A stretch of 64,000 bases of DNA from Providencia vermicola (GCF_020381325.1 NZ_JAGSPI010000007.1:1-64000); one strand, 5' to 3'; numbered from the stretch's first letter, positions 38,007 through 51,553 are shown. Translations and numbers: made by a program. The notes: generated by a model not told the origin, from the letters alone.

Positions 38007-38255
38007 ATGATTTGCCCTCGTTGTGCAAGTGATAAAATAGAAGTCATGGCAAACTCCCCCGTCGAAGGGATATGGATAATATATCAGTGCCAGTGCTGCC
38101 TTTATACATGGCGAAATACTGAGCCAGTACGCCGAACAGAGAGAGAACATTTCCCTGTTGAATTCCAAATGACTCAGCTAGATATTGATAACGCATCAGA
38201 GGTTCCTATCATTCCACCTCTTATTGCAAAATCGTCTTTAAAACGGGAAAACTGA
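38007..38255 (+). CDS. edcD: Non-oxidative hydroxyarylic acid decarboxylase subunit D
   Basis: The 82-residue protein matches the small subunit D (EcdD/VdcD) of hydroxyarylic acid decarboxylases. Two CxxC pairs, CPRC at 3-6 and CQCC at 28-31, suggest a zinc ribbon; the segment YTWRNTEPVRRTEREHFP is typical. It needs the preceding subunit C for activity in characterised systems. AAGGAGG precedes the ATG, a strong site. The last 15 residues differ from the E. coli protein. Confidence 0.9.
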   Translation: MICPRCASDKIEVMANSPVEGIWIIYQCQCCLYTWRNTEPVRRTEREHFPVEFQMTQLDIDNASEVPIIPPLIAKSSLKREN

Positions 38256-38351
38256 TGTGATAATGCTATTCTTAATCGCGAGTATCTAATTAATTAGCCT
38301 AATAATTAAAAATAGATATACATCATTACCCTAAATGGGAGTTACCGAGCT

Positions 38352-39245
38352 ATGCACTTTGATATTACAGACCTGCAATTATGCCTAAATATCGCCAATG
38401 CAGGCAGCATCACGGGTGGTGCAAATTTAACGCATATTACGCTGCAATCCGCAAGTGAACGGATTCGAGGTCTTGAAAGTGAGCTCGGCACTCTCTTATT
38501 TATTCGTTCAGCTAGAGGTATCTCTTTATCAAATGCAGGCTTTGCTTTTATTGAGCATGCTAATGGTATTTTACATCGCATTGATTTAATGAAAGATGAA
38601 ATGCGCCAATATAGCCGAGGACTACGCGGGCACATTAATCTCTTATGTAATGCTTCTGCCCAAATGGAGTTTTTACCTGAACGCATTGGTGCATATTTGC
38701 AACAGCAACCGAATATGTCAATCACTGTCAAAGAGATGCCAAGCCATGAAATTGTCACGGTTATCAAGAATAAAATGGCTAATATTGGGATCGTTGCAGA
38801 CTCTACGGATTTATCAGGATTAGCATTTCACCCTTTTTGTTCGGATGAGCTTATTGTACTGGTCCATTATCATCACCCACTCGCAAATCAACAACATGTA
38901 TTATTTAATGATATTATACATTCAGATTTTATTGGGTTATCTGAAGATAATTCGCTACAAAAACATATAGATGACTATGCTAAGCAACAAGGTTTTCGCT
39001 TGAATTATCGAGTCCGACTTCCTACCTTTGATGCTGTTATGCAACTTGTAGCGAATGACGTTGGCATTGCCATTATTCCCAAACAGGCGGCACAACGTGT
39101 TTTGTCTTCCCAAACAAAGATACTGGCGCTGAAAGAGAAATGGGCACAACGAAATTTAGTTATTTGCGCCCGTGATTTTAATCAGCTTCCTGAATATACC
39201 AATGAATTTATTAGCTTTTTAATTAATTGGCAAAGCAACCCTTAA
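38352..39245 (+). CDS. LysR family transcriptional regulator
   Basis: The 297-residue protein has a LysR winged helix at the N-terminus (LQLCLNIANAGSITGGANLTHITLQSASERIRGLESELGTLLF) and a periplasmic-binding-like effector domain (about 90-290). It lies 96 bases after the decarboxylase D gene on the same strand, and its 3' end overlaps that of the converging TSUP permease by four bases. Control of the permease or of the decarboxylase genes is an inference from place only. Confidence 0.9.
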   Translation: MHFDITDLQLCLNIANAGSITGGANLTHITLQSASERIRGLESELGTLLFIRSARGISLSNAGFAFIEHANGILHRIDLMKDEMRQYSRGLRGHINLLCNASAQMEFLPERIGAYLQQQPNMSITVKEMPSHEIVTVIKNKMANIGIVADSTDLSGLAFHPFCSDELIVLVHYHHPLANQQHVLFNDIIHSDFIGLSEDNSLQKHIDDYAKQQGFRLNYRVRLPTFDAVMQLVANDVGIAIIPKQAAQRVLSSQTKILALKEKWAQRNLVICARDFNQLPEYTNEFISFLINWQSNP

Positions 39246-39961
39246 GGTTTTATCGCCATATACACGCCTAAAAGTACCAATCCACTAAAAAAGCCGCGGC
39301 GAAATATATTTTCGCTCATAATTTTGCGTAGATATTGCCCTAAATACATTCCTATCAATGCGGGAAGTAGTGCAATAAAAGACAGGCCATAATCAACAAA
39401 CTCTTGCTGGTCACTACGCCAAAGTTTGATTGCCAAAGCGAGAGTCGATACAGTAAAAGCTAAACCAAGCGCCTGTATTAACGCATCTTTATTTAGCTTA
39501 AGCGTTTGCAAATAAGGTACAGCGGGTATAACAAAAACGCCTGTTGCGGCAGTAATGACGCCAGTCAGGTAGCCCACTAGTGGTGAAAGCCAACGCTCAG
39601 ACTTTCCAATGGCGGGCATCTTTTTCGCCAATAATCCCCAAATACCATAAAGTACTAGCACAGCCCCCAACGCTGGCAATGTCCAACCTGACGTTTCAGT
39701 TAAAGAAGGTAAAAAGCTCCATAATGTGCCAATAATTATTCCCGCCATCAATCCCCATAGTCGCTTTATTAATTCAATAAATTGAGGCCCAATCAATAAT
39801 TGCCAAATATTGGTCACTAAGGACGGAATAATCAAAATACTGGCGGCAATTGCAGGCTCCATTGTCATGCTCAAAAGCCCCATTGCAATCGTTGGCAGCC
39901 CCAGCCCTATCACTCCTTTAATAACTCCAGCCAATAAAAAAACACCAATTATTATTTCCAT
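39242..39961 (-). CDS. TSUP family (TauE/SafE-like) membrane transporter
   Basis: The 239-residue membrane protein has about eight hydrophobic helices and the two TSUP half-repeats, with the conserved GVIGLGLPTIAMGLLS segment near the N-terminus and GYLTGVITAATGVFVIPAVPYLQ in the second half. Family members export or import sulfite, sulfoacetate or other organic anions. It ends tail-to-tail with the LysR gene. A link to aromatic acid transport is possible but unproven. Confidence 0.85.
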   Translation of the reverse strand: MEIIIGVFLLAGVIKGVIGLGLPTIAMGLLSMTMEPAIAASILIIPSLVTNIWQLLIGPQFIELIKRLWGLMAGIIIGTLWSFLPSLTETSGWTLPALGAVLVLYGIWGLLAKKMPAIGKSERWLSPLVGYLTGVITAATGVFVIPAVPYLQTLKLNKDALIQALGLAFTVSTLALAIKLWRSDQQEFVDYGLSFIALLPALIGMYLGQYLRKIMSENIFRRGFFSGLVLLGVYMAIKP

Positions 39962-40085
39962 TTAGTTTATCTCTCTTGCATGTGATGGCTTACAGCCTAT
40001 CTATAGCTTAGAAACATCACTATCAGGAATATATTTAGAGGGGCTCAGGTAAATATTGAGGGGAATGAATTGTTTGATTTAAATA

Positions 40086-40120
40086 GAAAAAAACCGCCAA
40101 GGTTACCCAAGACGGTTTTT
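40086..40120 (-). terminator. serS terminator
   Basis: On the minus strand AAAAACCGTC (40120-40111) pairs with GGCGGTTTTT (40098-40089), with one G-U pair, and T-residues continue. It lies 24 bases after the serS stop. Confidence 0.82.
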
Positions 40121-40144
40121 ATACATGAATGATATGGCGATTAA

Positions 40145-41488
<1,344 letters not shown>

Positions 41489-41545
41489 CTAGCACCATCA
41501 ATAAAGTAAAGTATTTCGCTATATAACCTTACCGCATTGCCCAGT

Positions 41546-42889
41546 TTAGCGGTAGCGTTTTGTGGTACTAATTTGATCCTGTTGGGCTAACCAGTCTAAT
41601 TTTTCAGCAAACTTGCTTTCCAAGCCACGTTTTGTTGGGTAATAATAACGGCTTGCTTGCATTGGCTCAGGGAAATAATTTTCACCCGCAGCGTAGGCAT
41701 TGGGCTCATCATGAGCATAACGGTATTCTTGACCAGCCCCCATCTCTTTTAAGAGCTTTGTTGGTGCATTGCGTAAATGATTAGGCACATCATAATCAGG
41801 CTGCATTTGTGCGTCTTTAATTGCAGCCTTATAAGCCGTATAAACTGCATTACTTTTAGGTGCACAGGCTAAATATACAATCGCTTGAGCAATAGCTCGT
41901 TCACCTTCAGCTGGCCCGACTCGCGTAAAGCAGTCCCAAGCAGACACTGCCACTTGCATCGCGCGGGGATCGGCATTCCCGACATCTTCGGAAGCAATTG
42001 CTAATAAACGACGCGCCACATACAGCGGGTCGCCCCCTGCAGTAATGATCCTTGCATACCAATACAATGCCGCATCTGGCGCTGATCCACGAACTGACTT
42101 ATGCAATGCAGAGATCAGATCATAAAAACGGTCACCTTTGTTATCAAACCTCGCGGTACGTTCACCACTCACTTCTTTGAGTAACTCTGCCGTTAAAATT
42201 CGCTGGCCTTGGCTATCGGCTTCAGCCATATCCGCCATCATTTCAAGTAAATTTAGCGAACGCCTTGCATCCCCATTAACGAGCTGGGCTATCATCTTGC
42301 GTGTACTATCGGGTAAGACAATATTTTGCCCACCAAGCCCACGGGACGTATCTGCTAGCGCTTGTAATAACACTTGCTCAATATCGCCCTCTTCTAAAGA
42401 CTTGAGCAAATAGACTCTTGCACGGGATAACAATGCTGAATTTAATTCAAATGAAGGGTTTTCAGTCGTCGCACCAATAAAAGTGATCGTGCCATCTTCA
42501 ATATGTGGTAAAAAGGCATCTTGTTGACTTTTATTAAAACGATGAACTTCATCCACAAACAAAATCGTTCTACGCCCAGCACTGCGGTTCTGGCGCGCTT
42601 TTTCGATGGACTCACGGATTTCTTTAATACCTGAAGTCACCGCAGATATACGTTCAATATCCGCTTGAGCATAGTGACCGATGATTTCTGCCAGTGTCGT
42701 TTTGCCTGTTCCTGGTGGCCCCCATAAAATCATAGAATGCAGATGGCCAGCCTTGATTGCTCGCGGCAATGGTTTTCCTTCCGCCAGCAGATGCCGTTGA
42801 CCAATGTATTGCTCAAGGGTTTCAGGCCGCATACGCGCCGCTAAAGGTTGAAATTCATTCTGCGAAAAATCGAGAGACAGGTTACCCAC
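41546..42889 (-). CDS. rarA: Replication-associated recombination protein A (RarA/MgsA)
   Basis: The 447-residue AAA+ ATPase acts at stalled replication forks and is related to clamp-loader subunits. Walker [11 protein letters not shown] lies near residue 54, Walker [13 protein letters not shown] near 110, and the sensor segment [12 protein letters not shown] follows; the C-terminal MgsA domain contains [14 protein letters not shown]. Length matches E. coli (447). It lies between lolA and serS, the conserved order. Confidence 0.97.
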   Translation of the reverse strand: MGNLSLDFSQNEFQPLAARMRPETLEQYIGQRHLLAEGKPLPRAIKAGHLHSMILWGPPGTGKTTLAEIIGHYAQADIERISAVTSGIKEIRESIEKARQNRSAGRRTILFVDEVHRFNKSQQDAFLPHIEDGTITFIGATTENPSFELNSALLSRARVYLLKSLEEGDIEQVLLQALADTSRGLGGQNIVLPDSTRKMIAQLVNGDARRSLNLLEMMADMAEADSQGQRILTAELLKEVSGERTARFDNKGDRFYDLISALHKSVRGSAPDAALYWYARIITAGGDPLYVARRLLAIASEDVGNADPRAMQVAVSAWDCFTRVGPAEGERAIAQAIVYLACAPKSNAVYTAYKAAIKDAQMQPDYDVPNHLRNAPTKLLKEMGAGQEYRYAHDEPNAYAAGENYFPEPMQASRYYYPTKRGLESKFAEKLDWLAQQDQISTTKRYR

Positions 42890-42983
42890 AATATCCTCTT
42901 TATTGCCGCTTAAAAGCGAATAGCTGACTCGCTAACCACCAGTAGAAAATACTAATGGTTAACGATAATAACGGGTTTAAGAC

Positions 42984-43604
42984 TTATTTAGCACTTGAAC
43001 GTTGATCGTCTAACGTCACACCTTTCGGCACTGTAAACTTAAACTTACTGGCATCAACACGGCCATTTTTTTGCTGTTTTAGCTGATAAGCACTGGTTTG
43101 CCCATCTTGCTCAACCGCAGAAAATTTCTCAATAGTCCCTTCTGGGGAAACCGTAATTGAGAATTTTTTCAACGTGCCATTGGTTTGCTTAGGTTTAAGA
43201 TCAAAAGTATTACCTTGTTGAATGATTGAATATTGTTTCCAATCTTTCGGGTCATTACGTGTAATCAATAAAAATGGGGTATCCTGCGTTGCATCCGCTA
43301 AGTTCGTCACAGTCACTTGCTCAACAAATGGGTTATAAAACCATAAATTTTTGCCATCAGAAACTAACACGCTTTCGTCGGGAGAAGTCATATTCCAGTT
43401 AAATAAGTTAGGGCGCTCTAACCATAAATCACCGACTCCTTCTTGAACCAGATCGCCTTCAGGGCTAGTGACCTTTTGTGAAAAACTGGCTTGGAAACTA
43501 TTGACCTTATTCAGTCGTGCCTGAAGGTCTTGACTCGCATCGGCCAGCACTTGGCCGATATGTAAACTGAAGGCTAATGCACCTAACAACATCATTTTTT
43601 TCAT
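42984..43604 (-). CDS. lolA: Outer-membrane lipoprotein carrier LolA
   Basis: The 206-residue periplasmic chaperone takes lipoproteins from LolCDE and hands them to LolB. A signal peptide covers about the first 21 residues ([21 protein letters not shown]), and the mature part is a half-barrel with the family segment [19 protein letters not shown]. It lies 106 bases after ftsK and before rarA, as in E. coli. Confidence 0.96.
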   Translation of the reverse strand: MKKMMLLGALAFSLHIGQVLADASQDLQARLNKVNSFQASFSQKVTSPEGDLVQEGVGDLWLERPNLFNWNMTSPDESVLVSDGKNLWFYNPFVEQVTVTNLADATQDTPFLLITRNDPKDWKQYSIIQQGNTFDLKPKQTNGTLKKFSITVSPEGTIEKFSAVEQDGQTSAYQLKQQKNGRVDASKFKFTVPKGVTLDDQRSSAK

Positions 43605-43710
43605 CGAACAAAGACCTTAGTATGATTACCTTAAGAGGCGTGATGACGTTATACACCCCTCAAATTAAACCCGCAATTAGCACCTTAAATTATTAATTTG
43701 CTACCCACTT

Positions 43711-46700
43711 TTAATGCCCCATTGATGGCGGCGCAAGCACTTCTCGGTTTCCGTTATGACCCTGTTCACTGACGATGCCTTGGAGCTCCATTTGCTCCAC
43801 AATTCGCGCAGCACGGTTATAACCAATACGGAATTGACGTTGAACGCCTGAAATGGAAACACGTTGTTTATCAACAACAAATTCAACAGCTTGGTCAAAT
43901 AGTGGATCAAGTTCTTCACCACCACCATCATAACCACCACTTTCACTATCATCACTGCATGTTGTGATGCTATCAATATATTGCGGCTTACCACGCGCTT
44001 TCCAATCATTGACCACCGCATGCACTTCTTGGTCACGAACAAAAGCACCGTGTACACGCATTGGGATTGATGAGTTAGGTGGTAAATAAAGCATATCCCC
44101 CATTCCCAATAACGACTCTGCACCACCTTGATCAAGGATGGTACGCGAGTCAATTTTGCTCGATACCGTAAAGGCAATACGTGTTGGAATGTTGGCTTTA
44201 ATTAACCCAGTAATGATGTCAACTGAAGGACGTTGAGTCGCGAGAACCAAGTGGATACCTGCGGCACGGGCTTTTTGGGCTAACCTTGCGATCAACTCTT
44301 CCACTTTTTTCCCTGCAGTCATCATCAAGTCTGCGAACTCATCCACCATAACGACGATGTAAGGTTCTTTTTTCAGCATTGGATGTTCCGTTTCCATGCT
44401 ATCCCCTGGTTTCCAGAATGGATCAGGGATCGGACGCTGCATATCCGCCGCAGCTTTAATTTTTTCATTGTAGCCGGCTAAATTACGAACTCCGAGCGCA
44501 GACATCAGTTTATAACGGCGTTCCATCTCATTGACACACCAACGCAATGCATTCGCAGCGTCTTTCATGTCAGTGACAACCTCGGTCAATAAATGAGGAA
44601 TACCTTCATAAATAGAAAGTTCCAACATTTTTGGGTCGATCATAATAAAGCGTACATCTTCAGGTTTTGCTTTATACAAGATACTGAGGATCATCGCGTT
44701 GACCCCAACCGATTTACCTGAACCCGTTGTACCCGCCACTAATAAGTGTGGCATTTTAGCTAAATCCGCAACAACAGGATCACCCTCAATATCTTTACCG
44801 AGAACAATCGTCAGTGGCGATGGATTTTTTCTAAAATCATCACAATCTAATACTTCACTTAAATAAACGGTTTGGCGTTTTTCATTTGGTAGTTCAAGCC
44901 CAACATACGGTTTCCCGGGTATCACTTCAACAACTCGCACAGCAACCGTTGACAATGAACGAGCAAGGTCACGGGATAGTGTCGAAATACGCGCAGCTTT
45001 AACACCTGGCGCTAAATCAAGCTCAAAGCGGGTGATAACTGGCCCAGGAGAAAAACCAACAACCTCTGCTTTCACTCGGTAATCATTTAACCGTGCTTCA
45101 ATCAGCCTTGCCGTTTGCTCTAATTTAAACATATCCACTGGCTCTTCTTGCTCTGGTGGACTTGCCAATAAATCAAGAGAAGGCATCGGCGTTGTTGGTT
45201 TTGGTAATGGTTGATCATTACGCACCAAGAACGGGTGGAATAAGCTATCCTGCTGTGGCTGCTGTGGCTGCTGTGGCTGCTGTGGCTGCTGTGGCTGCTG
45301 TGGCTGCTGTGGCTGCTGTGGCTGCTGTGGCTGCTGTGGCTGCTGTGGCTGCGCAAAAGTGTGTGTTGCAGGTTGGCTATTGCCAAGCCCTGAATACGAA
45401 TTATTTGGTGGAACTATTGGCGATTCAACAGCGGTAAATGTTGGCATAAAGAGTGGATCAGCAGGCTCATCATCCACTAAATCATCTACAGGAGAAAAGC
45501 TATCCAATACCGAGAATTCTCTTCGTAAATCAATCTTCGGTTCGACGCCTTTTTGCTCATCTTCAAATTGGCTTTCGAAAGCATCACTAGGAATAATAGA
45601 TGCCATTTCAGGTTCAGCAAATTTATGCGTATTGGCGGATAAATCAGATGAAGATGGCCAACGATGCTCAATGGTTGGCTGCGTCCATGTGTTGACAGGC
45701 GATTGTTCTGCTTGCTCAACATGCTGCACTTCAGGGAACTCTGTTGGCGCGATTTGCGTAACAGGCGGCTCATAGTCGGTGCTATCCACTTCACCATAGC
45801 GCTCACGTTGCTGTTCTAAGAATTGAGCGCGTAGTAACTCATCTTGTTGTGCGTCGTCACTATTTTGCGCATCTTCAACGTCATTTGTTGACCACTGTTG
45901 ATAAATTTCTTCGCGTTTAGAGGCTTCTTCTTGGCGACGTTGTAACTCTGCATCACGCTGGGATGGGATCCGAATTCCATATAATTCGCGACGTGTCGGC
46001 AAACGAACAGGATTAGGCCTTGGCAGTTCAGGCTCCATATTTTGCTTAACTTGTGCGTGGCGCTCAAGCGCAGCAATGGAAATGCCTGCAGCCGCTAAAG
46101 CACTCGCATCGGCAACCCGCTCAGTAACGGAAGAATTAACAGGAACATCGGTGACAGCTGGCGTAAATAATTCTGGCGGAACTTGAGCTGCGAATGTGTT
46201 TTGTGCTGCGGGTTCTACAGGCATCGCTGACGTTTTGAATTCATTATCAATTTGTTCTTCTTGATATTTTAACTCATGATCATTGACAGAACTAAATGCA
46301 GATGGCGCTACAGGAACATAATCTGATTGAGAAACAACAGGCTCCGCTAAGCTATCAAAACGACCACTGGCTTGTGGCTGGTAATCATCAGGAACCTCAA
46401 AGTGGTATGTATTCGGTTCATCTACCGCTGAGAAAGAGGGTAAAGCATCTGGCTCTACTGCCGCAGGAGTTTCTGGCTGAGTCTCAATACGACTTTGCAC
46501 TTCAATGGATTCTGGCTGTGGTGTATTTTCAGTGACTAACTCAGCAACCGTTGGCGCTGAAAACAACACATCATCGGAATCGAGTAATTGTTCATTATCA
46601 TTCGCTAAGTGCTCAGCCTCTTGCGCTCGTTGTAGCGCATCTTCAGTTTCCTCTACCTCATAATCATCTAGGTCATCGCCTCGAGCACGGTTAGTTAATA

Positions 46701-47298
46701 ACGTAATTGGAAGCAGGACCGCCGCGCCAATTTTTTCTGCAATTGTCAACCATGACCAACCTGTAAACAACGTGAAGCTAATCGCCCATAAGAACAACAG
46801 TGCCAATGTGGCACCTAATGAATTAAACCAAGGCATAATGGCACTGCTAAATACGCTACCAATCACGCCACCAGAAGCAAAGTTAGGTAAATCATCAAAA
46901 TTCAAGGCGGCTAATCCACAGGAAGAAAGGATCAATGCAAGGCCACCGATAAGGCGTAAAGAAAGCGAGAAAAAATCGATGTAACGGCGCTGGCTTTCAT
47001 AATGATAGATAGCCCAACAACCCAATAATAACAGTGGTGGAATAGCAAAAGCTAAAATGCCAAAAGCAGAAAACAAAATATCAGCGCTCCACGACCCCAC
47101 ACTTCCCCCCAAGTTTTTCACAGGGGCGTTCCATGTTGTTTGTGACCAACTCGGGTCTGAAGGGCTAAAACTTAATAACGCGACCATAAGAAAAACGGCA
47201 CTTAAGCAAATCGCGAGCAAAATCACCTCTAATAGCCGTCTTCCGCTACTGAGTTTTTTAAATTTGATGTATTTATCTTCTGTGTATTCTTGGCTCAT
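43711..47298 (-). CDS. ftsK: DNA translocase FtsK
   Basis: The 1195-residue protein couples cell division to chromosome dimer resolution: it sits at the septum and pumps DNA toward dif for XerCD. Four or five N-terminal membrane helices (about 24-205) are followed by a long acidic, Pro/Gln-rich linker (about 210-710) and the motor domain with Walker [11 protein letters not shown] (from about 856), then the gamma winged helix ([18 protein letters not shown]) that reads KOPS sequences. The linker contains eleven perfect PQQ repeats at residues 651-683. It lies between lrp and lolA, as in E. coli. The reading frame is intact. Confidence 0.96.
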   Translation of the reverse strand: MSQEYTEDKYIKFKKLSSGRRLLEVILLAICLSAVFLMVALLSFSPSDPSWSQTTWNAPVKNLGGSVGSWSADILFSAFGILAFAIPPLLLLGCWAIYHYESQRRYIDFFSLSLRLIGGLALILSSCGLAALNFDDLPNFASGGVIGSVFSSAIMPWFNSLGATLALLFLWAISFTLFTGWSWLTIAEKIGAAVLLPITLLTNRARGDDLDDYEVEETEDALQRAQEAEHLANDNEQLLDSDDVLFSAPTVAELVTENTPQPESIEVQSRIETQPETPAAVEPDALPSFSAVDEPNTYHFEVPDDYQPQASGRFDSLAEPVVSQSDYVPVAPSAFSSVNDHELKYQEEQIDNEFKTSAMPVEPAAQNTFAAQVPPELFTPAVTDVPVNSSVTERVADASALAAAGISIAALERHAQVKQNMEPELPRPNPVRLPTRRELYGIRIPSQRDAELQRRQEEASKREEIYQQWSTNDVEDAQNSDDAQQDELLRAQFLEQQRERYGEVDSTDYEPPVTQIAPTEFPEVQHVEQAEQSPVNTWTQPTIEHRWPSSSDLSANTHKFAEPEMASIIPSDAFESQFEDEQKGVEPKIDLRREFSVLDSFSPVDDLVDDEPADPLFMPTFTAVESPIVPPNNSYSGLGNSQPATHTFAQPQQPQQPQQPQQPQQPQQPQQPQQPQQPQQPQQDSLFHPFLVRNDQPLPKPTTPMPSLDLLASPPEQEEPVDMFKLEQTARLIEARLNDYRVKAEVVGFSPGPVITRFELDLAPGVKAARISTLSRDLARSLSTVAVRVVEVIPGKPYVGLELPNEKRQTVYLSEVLDCDDFRKNPSPLTIVLGKDIEGDPVVADLAKMPHLLVAGTTGSGKSVGVNAMILSILYKAKPEDVRFIMIDPKMLELSIYEGIPHLLTEVVTDMKDAANALRWCVNEMERRYKLMSALGVRNLAGYNEKIKAAADMQRPIPDPFWKPGDSMETEHPMLKKEPYIVVMVDEFADLMMTAGKKVEELIARLAQKARAAGIHLVLATQRPSVDIITGLIKANIPTRIAFTVSSKIDSRTILDQGGAESLLGMGDMLYLPPNSSIPMRVHGAFVRDQEVHAVVNDWKARGKPQYIDSITTCSDDSESGGYDGGGEELDPLFDQAVEFVVDKQRVSISGVQRQFRIGYNRAARIVEQMELQGIVSEQGHNGNREVLAPPSMGH
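45250..45348 (-). repeat. Perfect 9-bp repeat in ftsK coding PQQ x11
   Basis: Eleven identical copies of CTGCTGTGG on the plus strand (CCACAGCAG in the coding direction) give Pro-Gln-Gln eleven times with identical codons. Perfect identity at the DNA level points to recent expansion by slippage. Copy number can vary in nine-base steps without breaking the frame. Confidence 0.95.
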
Positions 47299-47711
47299 TA
47301 TTGTTTCTTTACTGACTGATGTTCTTCACTGACTCTGATTATTCTAACATTAATCGCCCTAAAATGCCTGTTTTGCTGGCTCTAAGGCAAATAAATGCCC
47401 GATTAATATATAGTAACTCAGTATTTCATCTAATGTATTCGGATTCAATTTCTATTTATCGTCAAAACTCCTAATTATTTATAGCTTTAAAATCAATAAA
47501 TTGATAATAAAACTTATCGATAAACAAAGGAATTTCGTAAAAGAACGTAAGAAAGGCGCTAGTAGCTGTCAACTTGCCGATTTAAAAGGAAAAATTGAAG
47601 AAATTATTGGGGTGCTAAAACGGAACAACGCTGAGTAAACTCAGCGTTGAAACTGCAGTGCGACAACAAAGCCAATAACGCTGTGCTGAAGTGAGGTCAA
47701 AAAAGCCTTGA
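47299..47711. other. Gap between lrp and ftsK with a short orphan frame
   Basis: These 413 bases hold no recognised gene. A plus-strand frame ends at 47638 and reads KQRNFVKERKKGASSCQLADL, then KGKIEEIIGVLKRNNAE, before its stop. It is open back to 47417 but contains no ATG; a TTG at 47501 would give 45 residues without a clear ribosome binding site. Its charged, helical character looks protein-like, so it may be a remnant or a small gene with an unusual start. Confidence 0.4.
47626..47649 (-). terminator. 10-bp hairpin downstream of lrp
   Basis: CAACGCTGAG (47626-47635) and CTCAGCGTTG (47640-47649) form a perfect stem with a four-base loop, which also contains the stop codon of the short plus-strand frame. 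On the minus strand it is followed by TTCCGTTTT, so it may terminate lrp transcripts, about 60 bases past the lrp stop. Confidence 0.5.
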
Positions 47712-48206
47712 TTAGCGAGTTTTAATCACTAAGCGGTTGCTTTGTTTAACTTCTTCCATCACTACGTAGGTACGTGTGTCGTTTACACCTGGTAAACGTA
47801 ACAGCGTTTCCCCTAGTAGCTTACGATATGCGGACATATCAGGCACACGCGTTTTCAACAAGTAGTCAAAGTCACCTGAAACTAAGTGACATTCTTGAAT
47901 TTCTTCAAGCTTTTGAACCGCAGTATTAAACTGTTCGAACACGTCAGGCGCACCACGATTTAATGTAATTTCAACAAACACTAAGAGGGATGCATCTAAG
48001 TAATGCGGGTTCAACAAGGCTGTATAGCCTGAAATAAATCCTTGTCTTTCAAGACGGCGCACACGCTCTAAACAAGGTGTTGGGGATAAACCAACACGCT
48101 TGGATAATTCTACGTTAGAAATACGCCCGTCTTTTTGTAGTTCGTTTAATATATTCCTGTCGATACGGTCAAGGTCTTTGCCAGGACGCTTTTTATTGTC
48201 AATCAT
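47712..48206 (-). CDS. lrp: Leucine-responsive regulatory protein
   Basis: The 164-residue global regulator controls amino acid metabolism, fimbriae and feast-famine genes with leucine as effector. It matches E. coli Lrp along its length: the helix-turn-helix DGRISNVELSKRVGLSPTPCLERVRRLERQGFI and the RAM domain with CHLVSGDFDYLLKTRVPDM. Between ftsK and trxB, divergent from trxB, as in E. coli. Confidence 0.97.
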   Translation of the reverse strand: MIDNKKRPGKDLDRIDRNILNELQKDGRISNVELSKRVGLSPTPCLERVRRLERQGFISGYTALLNPHYLDASLLVFVEITLNRGAPDVFEQFNTAVQKLEEIQECHLVSGDFDYLLKTRVPDMSAYRKLLGETLLRLPGVNDTRTYVVMEEVKQSNRLVIKTR

Positions 48207-49704
<1,498 letters not shown>

Positions 49705-49725
49705 TCGCTATATGCTTTTGGTTTA

Positions 49726-49757
49726 GGCAGTGACCGTAATCGGTGACTGCCTTTTTT
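49726..49757 (+). terminator. trxB terminator
   Basis: GGCAGTGACCG (49726-49736) pairs with CGGTGACTGCC (49741-49751) with one mismatch, followed by six T. Confidence 0.88.
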
Positions 49758-49873
49758 ATTGTTTACCGTTCAATACTTCACATCCTACGTATTTTTAAGA
49801 GCAAGTTTATATTGCCCTTCTCCTGCACTGCCTATACTGTTTTTTACATGATCTTAATTTTATAGGTATTGAT

Positions 49874-51553
49874 ATGGAGCAACCATCAGGGCGTGATATC
49901 GTTCGTGGCTATTCGTATTTTATTGTTATCATACTCGCCATCATTCAGGGCATCGTCATTGCCGCAACAACGGATTACTCTATTCGCTCTGACAGCCAGT
50001 TAGATGCAACTACGGTATTCCTACCCATGTTACTGGCGATATTCGTGCCATCAGTGGTTAGCTACTTAATCACTAATGCCAAATCTGTGGTTTTCTATCT
50101 TAGTATCGCTTTAACTATTGCTTTGACTTGTTGGGTTAACTTTTGGCATAGTCAAGACTTTGAAACCCCTTCTGATGCTAACCCCTTTATTGCATTCCTT
50201 ACACTGACTGTTCTGTTATTTTTCATGCTCCCGTGGATGCAATTACTGCAAACAACACAGTCATGGAAAATCAATTACGGTTGCTTAATGGGGCTATATA
50301 TTAAAAATACCTTCTTAGGTGTATTAGCCTCGGCAATTGGTGGGCTCTTGACCTTAATTGTGAAATTAGCCAGCTTTTTGTTTGGCATTGTTAATTTGCA
50401 CTTTTTAAGTGACATTCTTGATAATGAAGTCATTTATTGGGTCTGTTTTACCCTTGGTTTTAATATTGGCTTAACATTTTTACGTGCAACTGTTGATATT
50501 CAACTCAGTAACTTCGCTAGCTTTATTGCCCGTTTCTTCCTGCCATTATTAAACATCGTTGCGGTCATTTTCTTAGGTGGCTTTGTTATTTCCTATTTTT
50601 CAGGATTGGACTCCGCAGGCTTAGGCTCTGCCGTAATGCTGTGGTTTGTGATCCTTAATCTTATTTTTATTAATTTTGTTTATGGGGATGGCAGTACACA
50701 ATACCAATTCCGTAAAGGGCTGAATGCCTTTGTTTTAATAAATATTATCTTGCTTAATGCCTTTTCTGGGCTTTCACTGTACGGCATTCTTGCGCGGGTG
50801 AATCAATACAGTTGGAGCGTCGAGCGGTTATATGCTTTTACCGTCGCGCTATTTTTAGCTTTGGTTGTTTTGGCCTATAGCCTTGCAATCATTCGCAAAA
50901 AAACATTGTGGATGACCTCACTCGGCACAATTAATAAAGTCGGTATTCTCTCCCTTATCGCCATTATTTTCGTGATCAATAGCCCTATCGCTAATTTCAA
51001 AACCATCACCATCAATAGCATTGTAGCGGGCGTGAATAATGGCAAAATTAAAGTGAATAGCTCACTCGCATATGACTTAAAGCAATTAGGTGCTGAAGGT
51101 AAACTCGCGTTTGAACAACTAAATAGCAATCCTGAATACCAGAAGCAATTCCAAACTAGCCCTTATGCTGAAGAGCAACAAAAACCACTCAAAGAGGTAC
51201 TCATACAAGCGAAAAACAGCCCTGCGTTGCCAGATAGCTGGTTTGATTTGGGTGATAGCCTCAGTAGTGCGTGGTATTGCACATCAAAGCATGAACCTTA
51301 TTCATGCTTAGGTTTTATGGCAGATGTGAATCAAGATGGAAAAGATGATGTGGTTATGTGTTATTCCTATCCGGCTAGCTCAACTATTGATTGCAATATT
51401 TGGCAGGAAATAGAACAAAGCTGGGAAGTTGTCGATACACAAAGCCATTCATTCAATACCGTGCAGAAAAAAGATAAAGCTTGGGATAATTTGCTTAACG
51501 GGCAATTTACCTTAAAACCGAAAGAGTGGCTAAATATAACTCCCACACCTTAA
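49874..51553 (+). CDS. DUF4153-like multi-pass membrane protein
   Basis: The 559-residue protein has about ten to twelve hydrophobic helices between residues 15 and 385, then a soluble C-terminal domain of about 170 residues with a calcium-binding-like stretch DVNQDGKDD near 490. The membrane part fits the DUF4153 family. Function is unknown. It lies between trxB and cydD, which are neighbours in E. coli, and has its own terminator, so it seems to be an independent insertion. Confidence 0.72.
   Translation: MEQPSGRDIVRGYSYFIVIILAIIQGIVIAATTDYSIRSDSQLDATTVFLPMLLAIFVPSVVSYLITNAKSVVFYLSIALTIALTCWVNFWHSQDFETPSDANPFIAFLTLTVLLFFMLPWMQLLQTTQSWKINYGCLMGLYIKNTFLGVLASAIGGLLTLIVKLASFLFGIVNLHFLSDILDNEVIYWVCFTLGFNIGLTFLRATVDIQLSNFASFIARFFLPLLNIVAVIFLGGFVISYFSGLDSAGLGSAVMLWFVILNLIFINFVYGDGSTQYQFRKGLNAFVLINIILLNAFSGLSLYGILARVNQYSWSVERLYAFTVALFLALVVLAYSLAIIRKKTLWMTSLGTINKVGILSLIAIIFVINSPIANFKTITINSIVAGVNNGKIKVNSSLAYDLKQLGAEGKLAFEQLNSNPEYQKQFQTSPYAEEQQKPLKEVLIQAKNSPALPDSWFDLGDSLSSAWYCTSKHEPYSCLGFMADVNQDGKDDVVMCYSYPASSTIDCNIWQEIEQSWEVVDTQSHSFNTVQKKDKAWDNLLNGQFTLKPKEWLNITPTP

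Noticed and set aside
45156-45437. Plus-strand frame rich in AVA repeats and a minus-strand frame rich in HSS repeats over the ftsK linker
   Set aside because: Both are shadow translations of the 9-bp PQQ repeat inside an intact ftsK.
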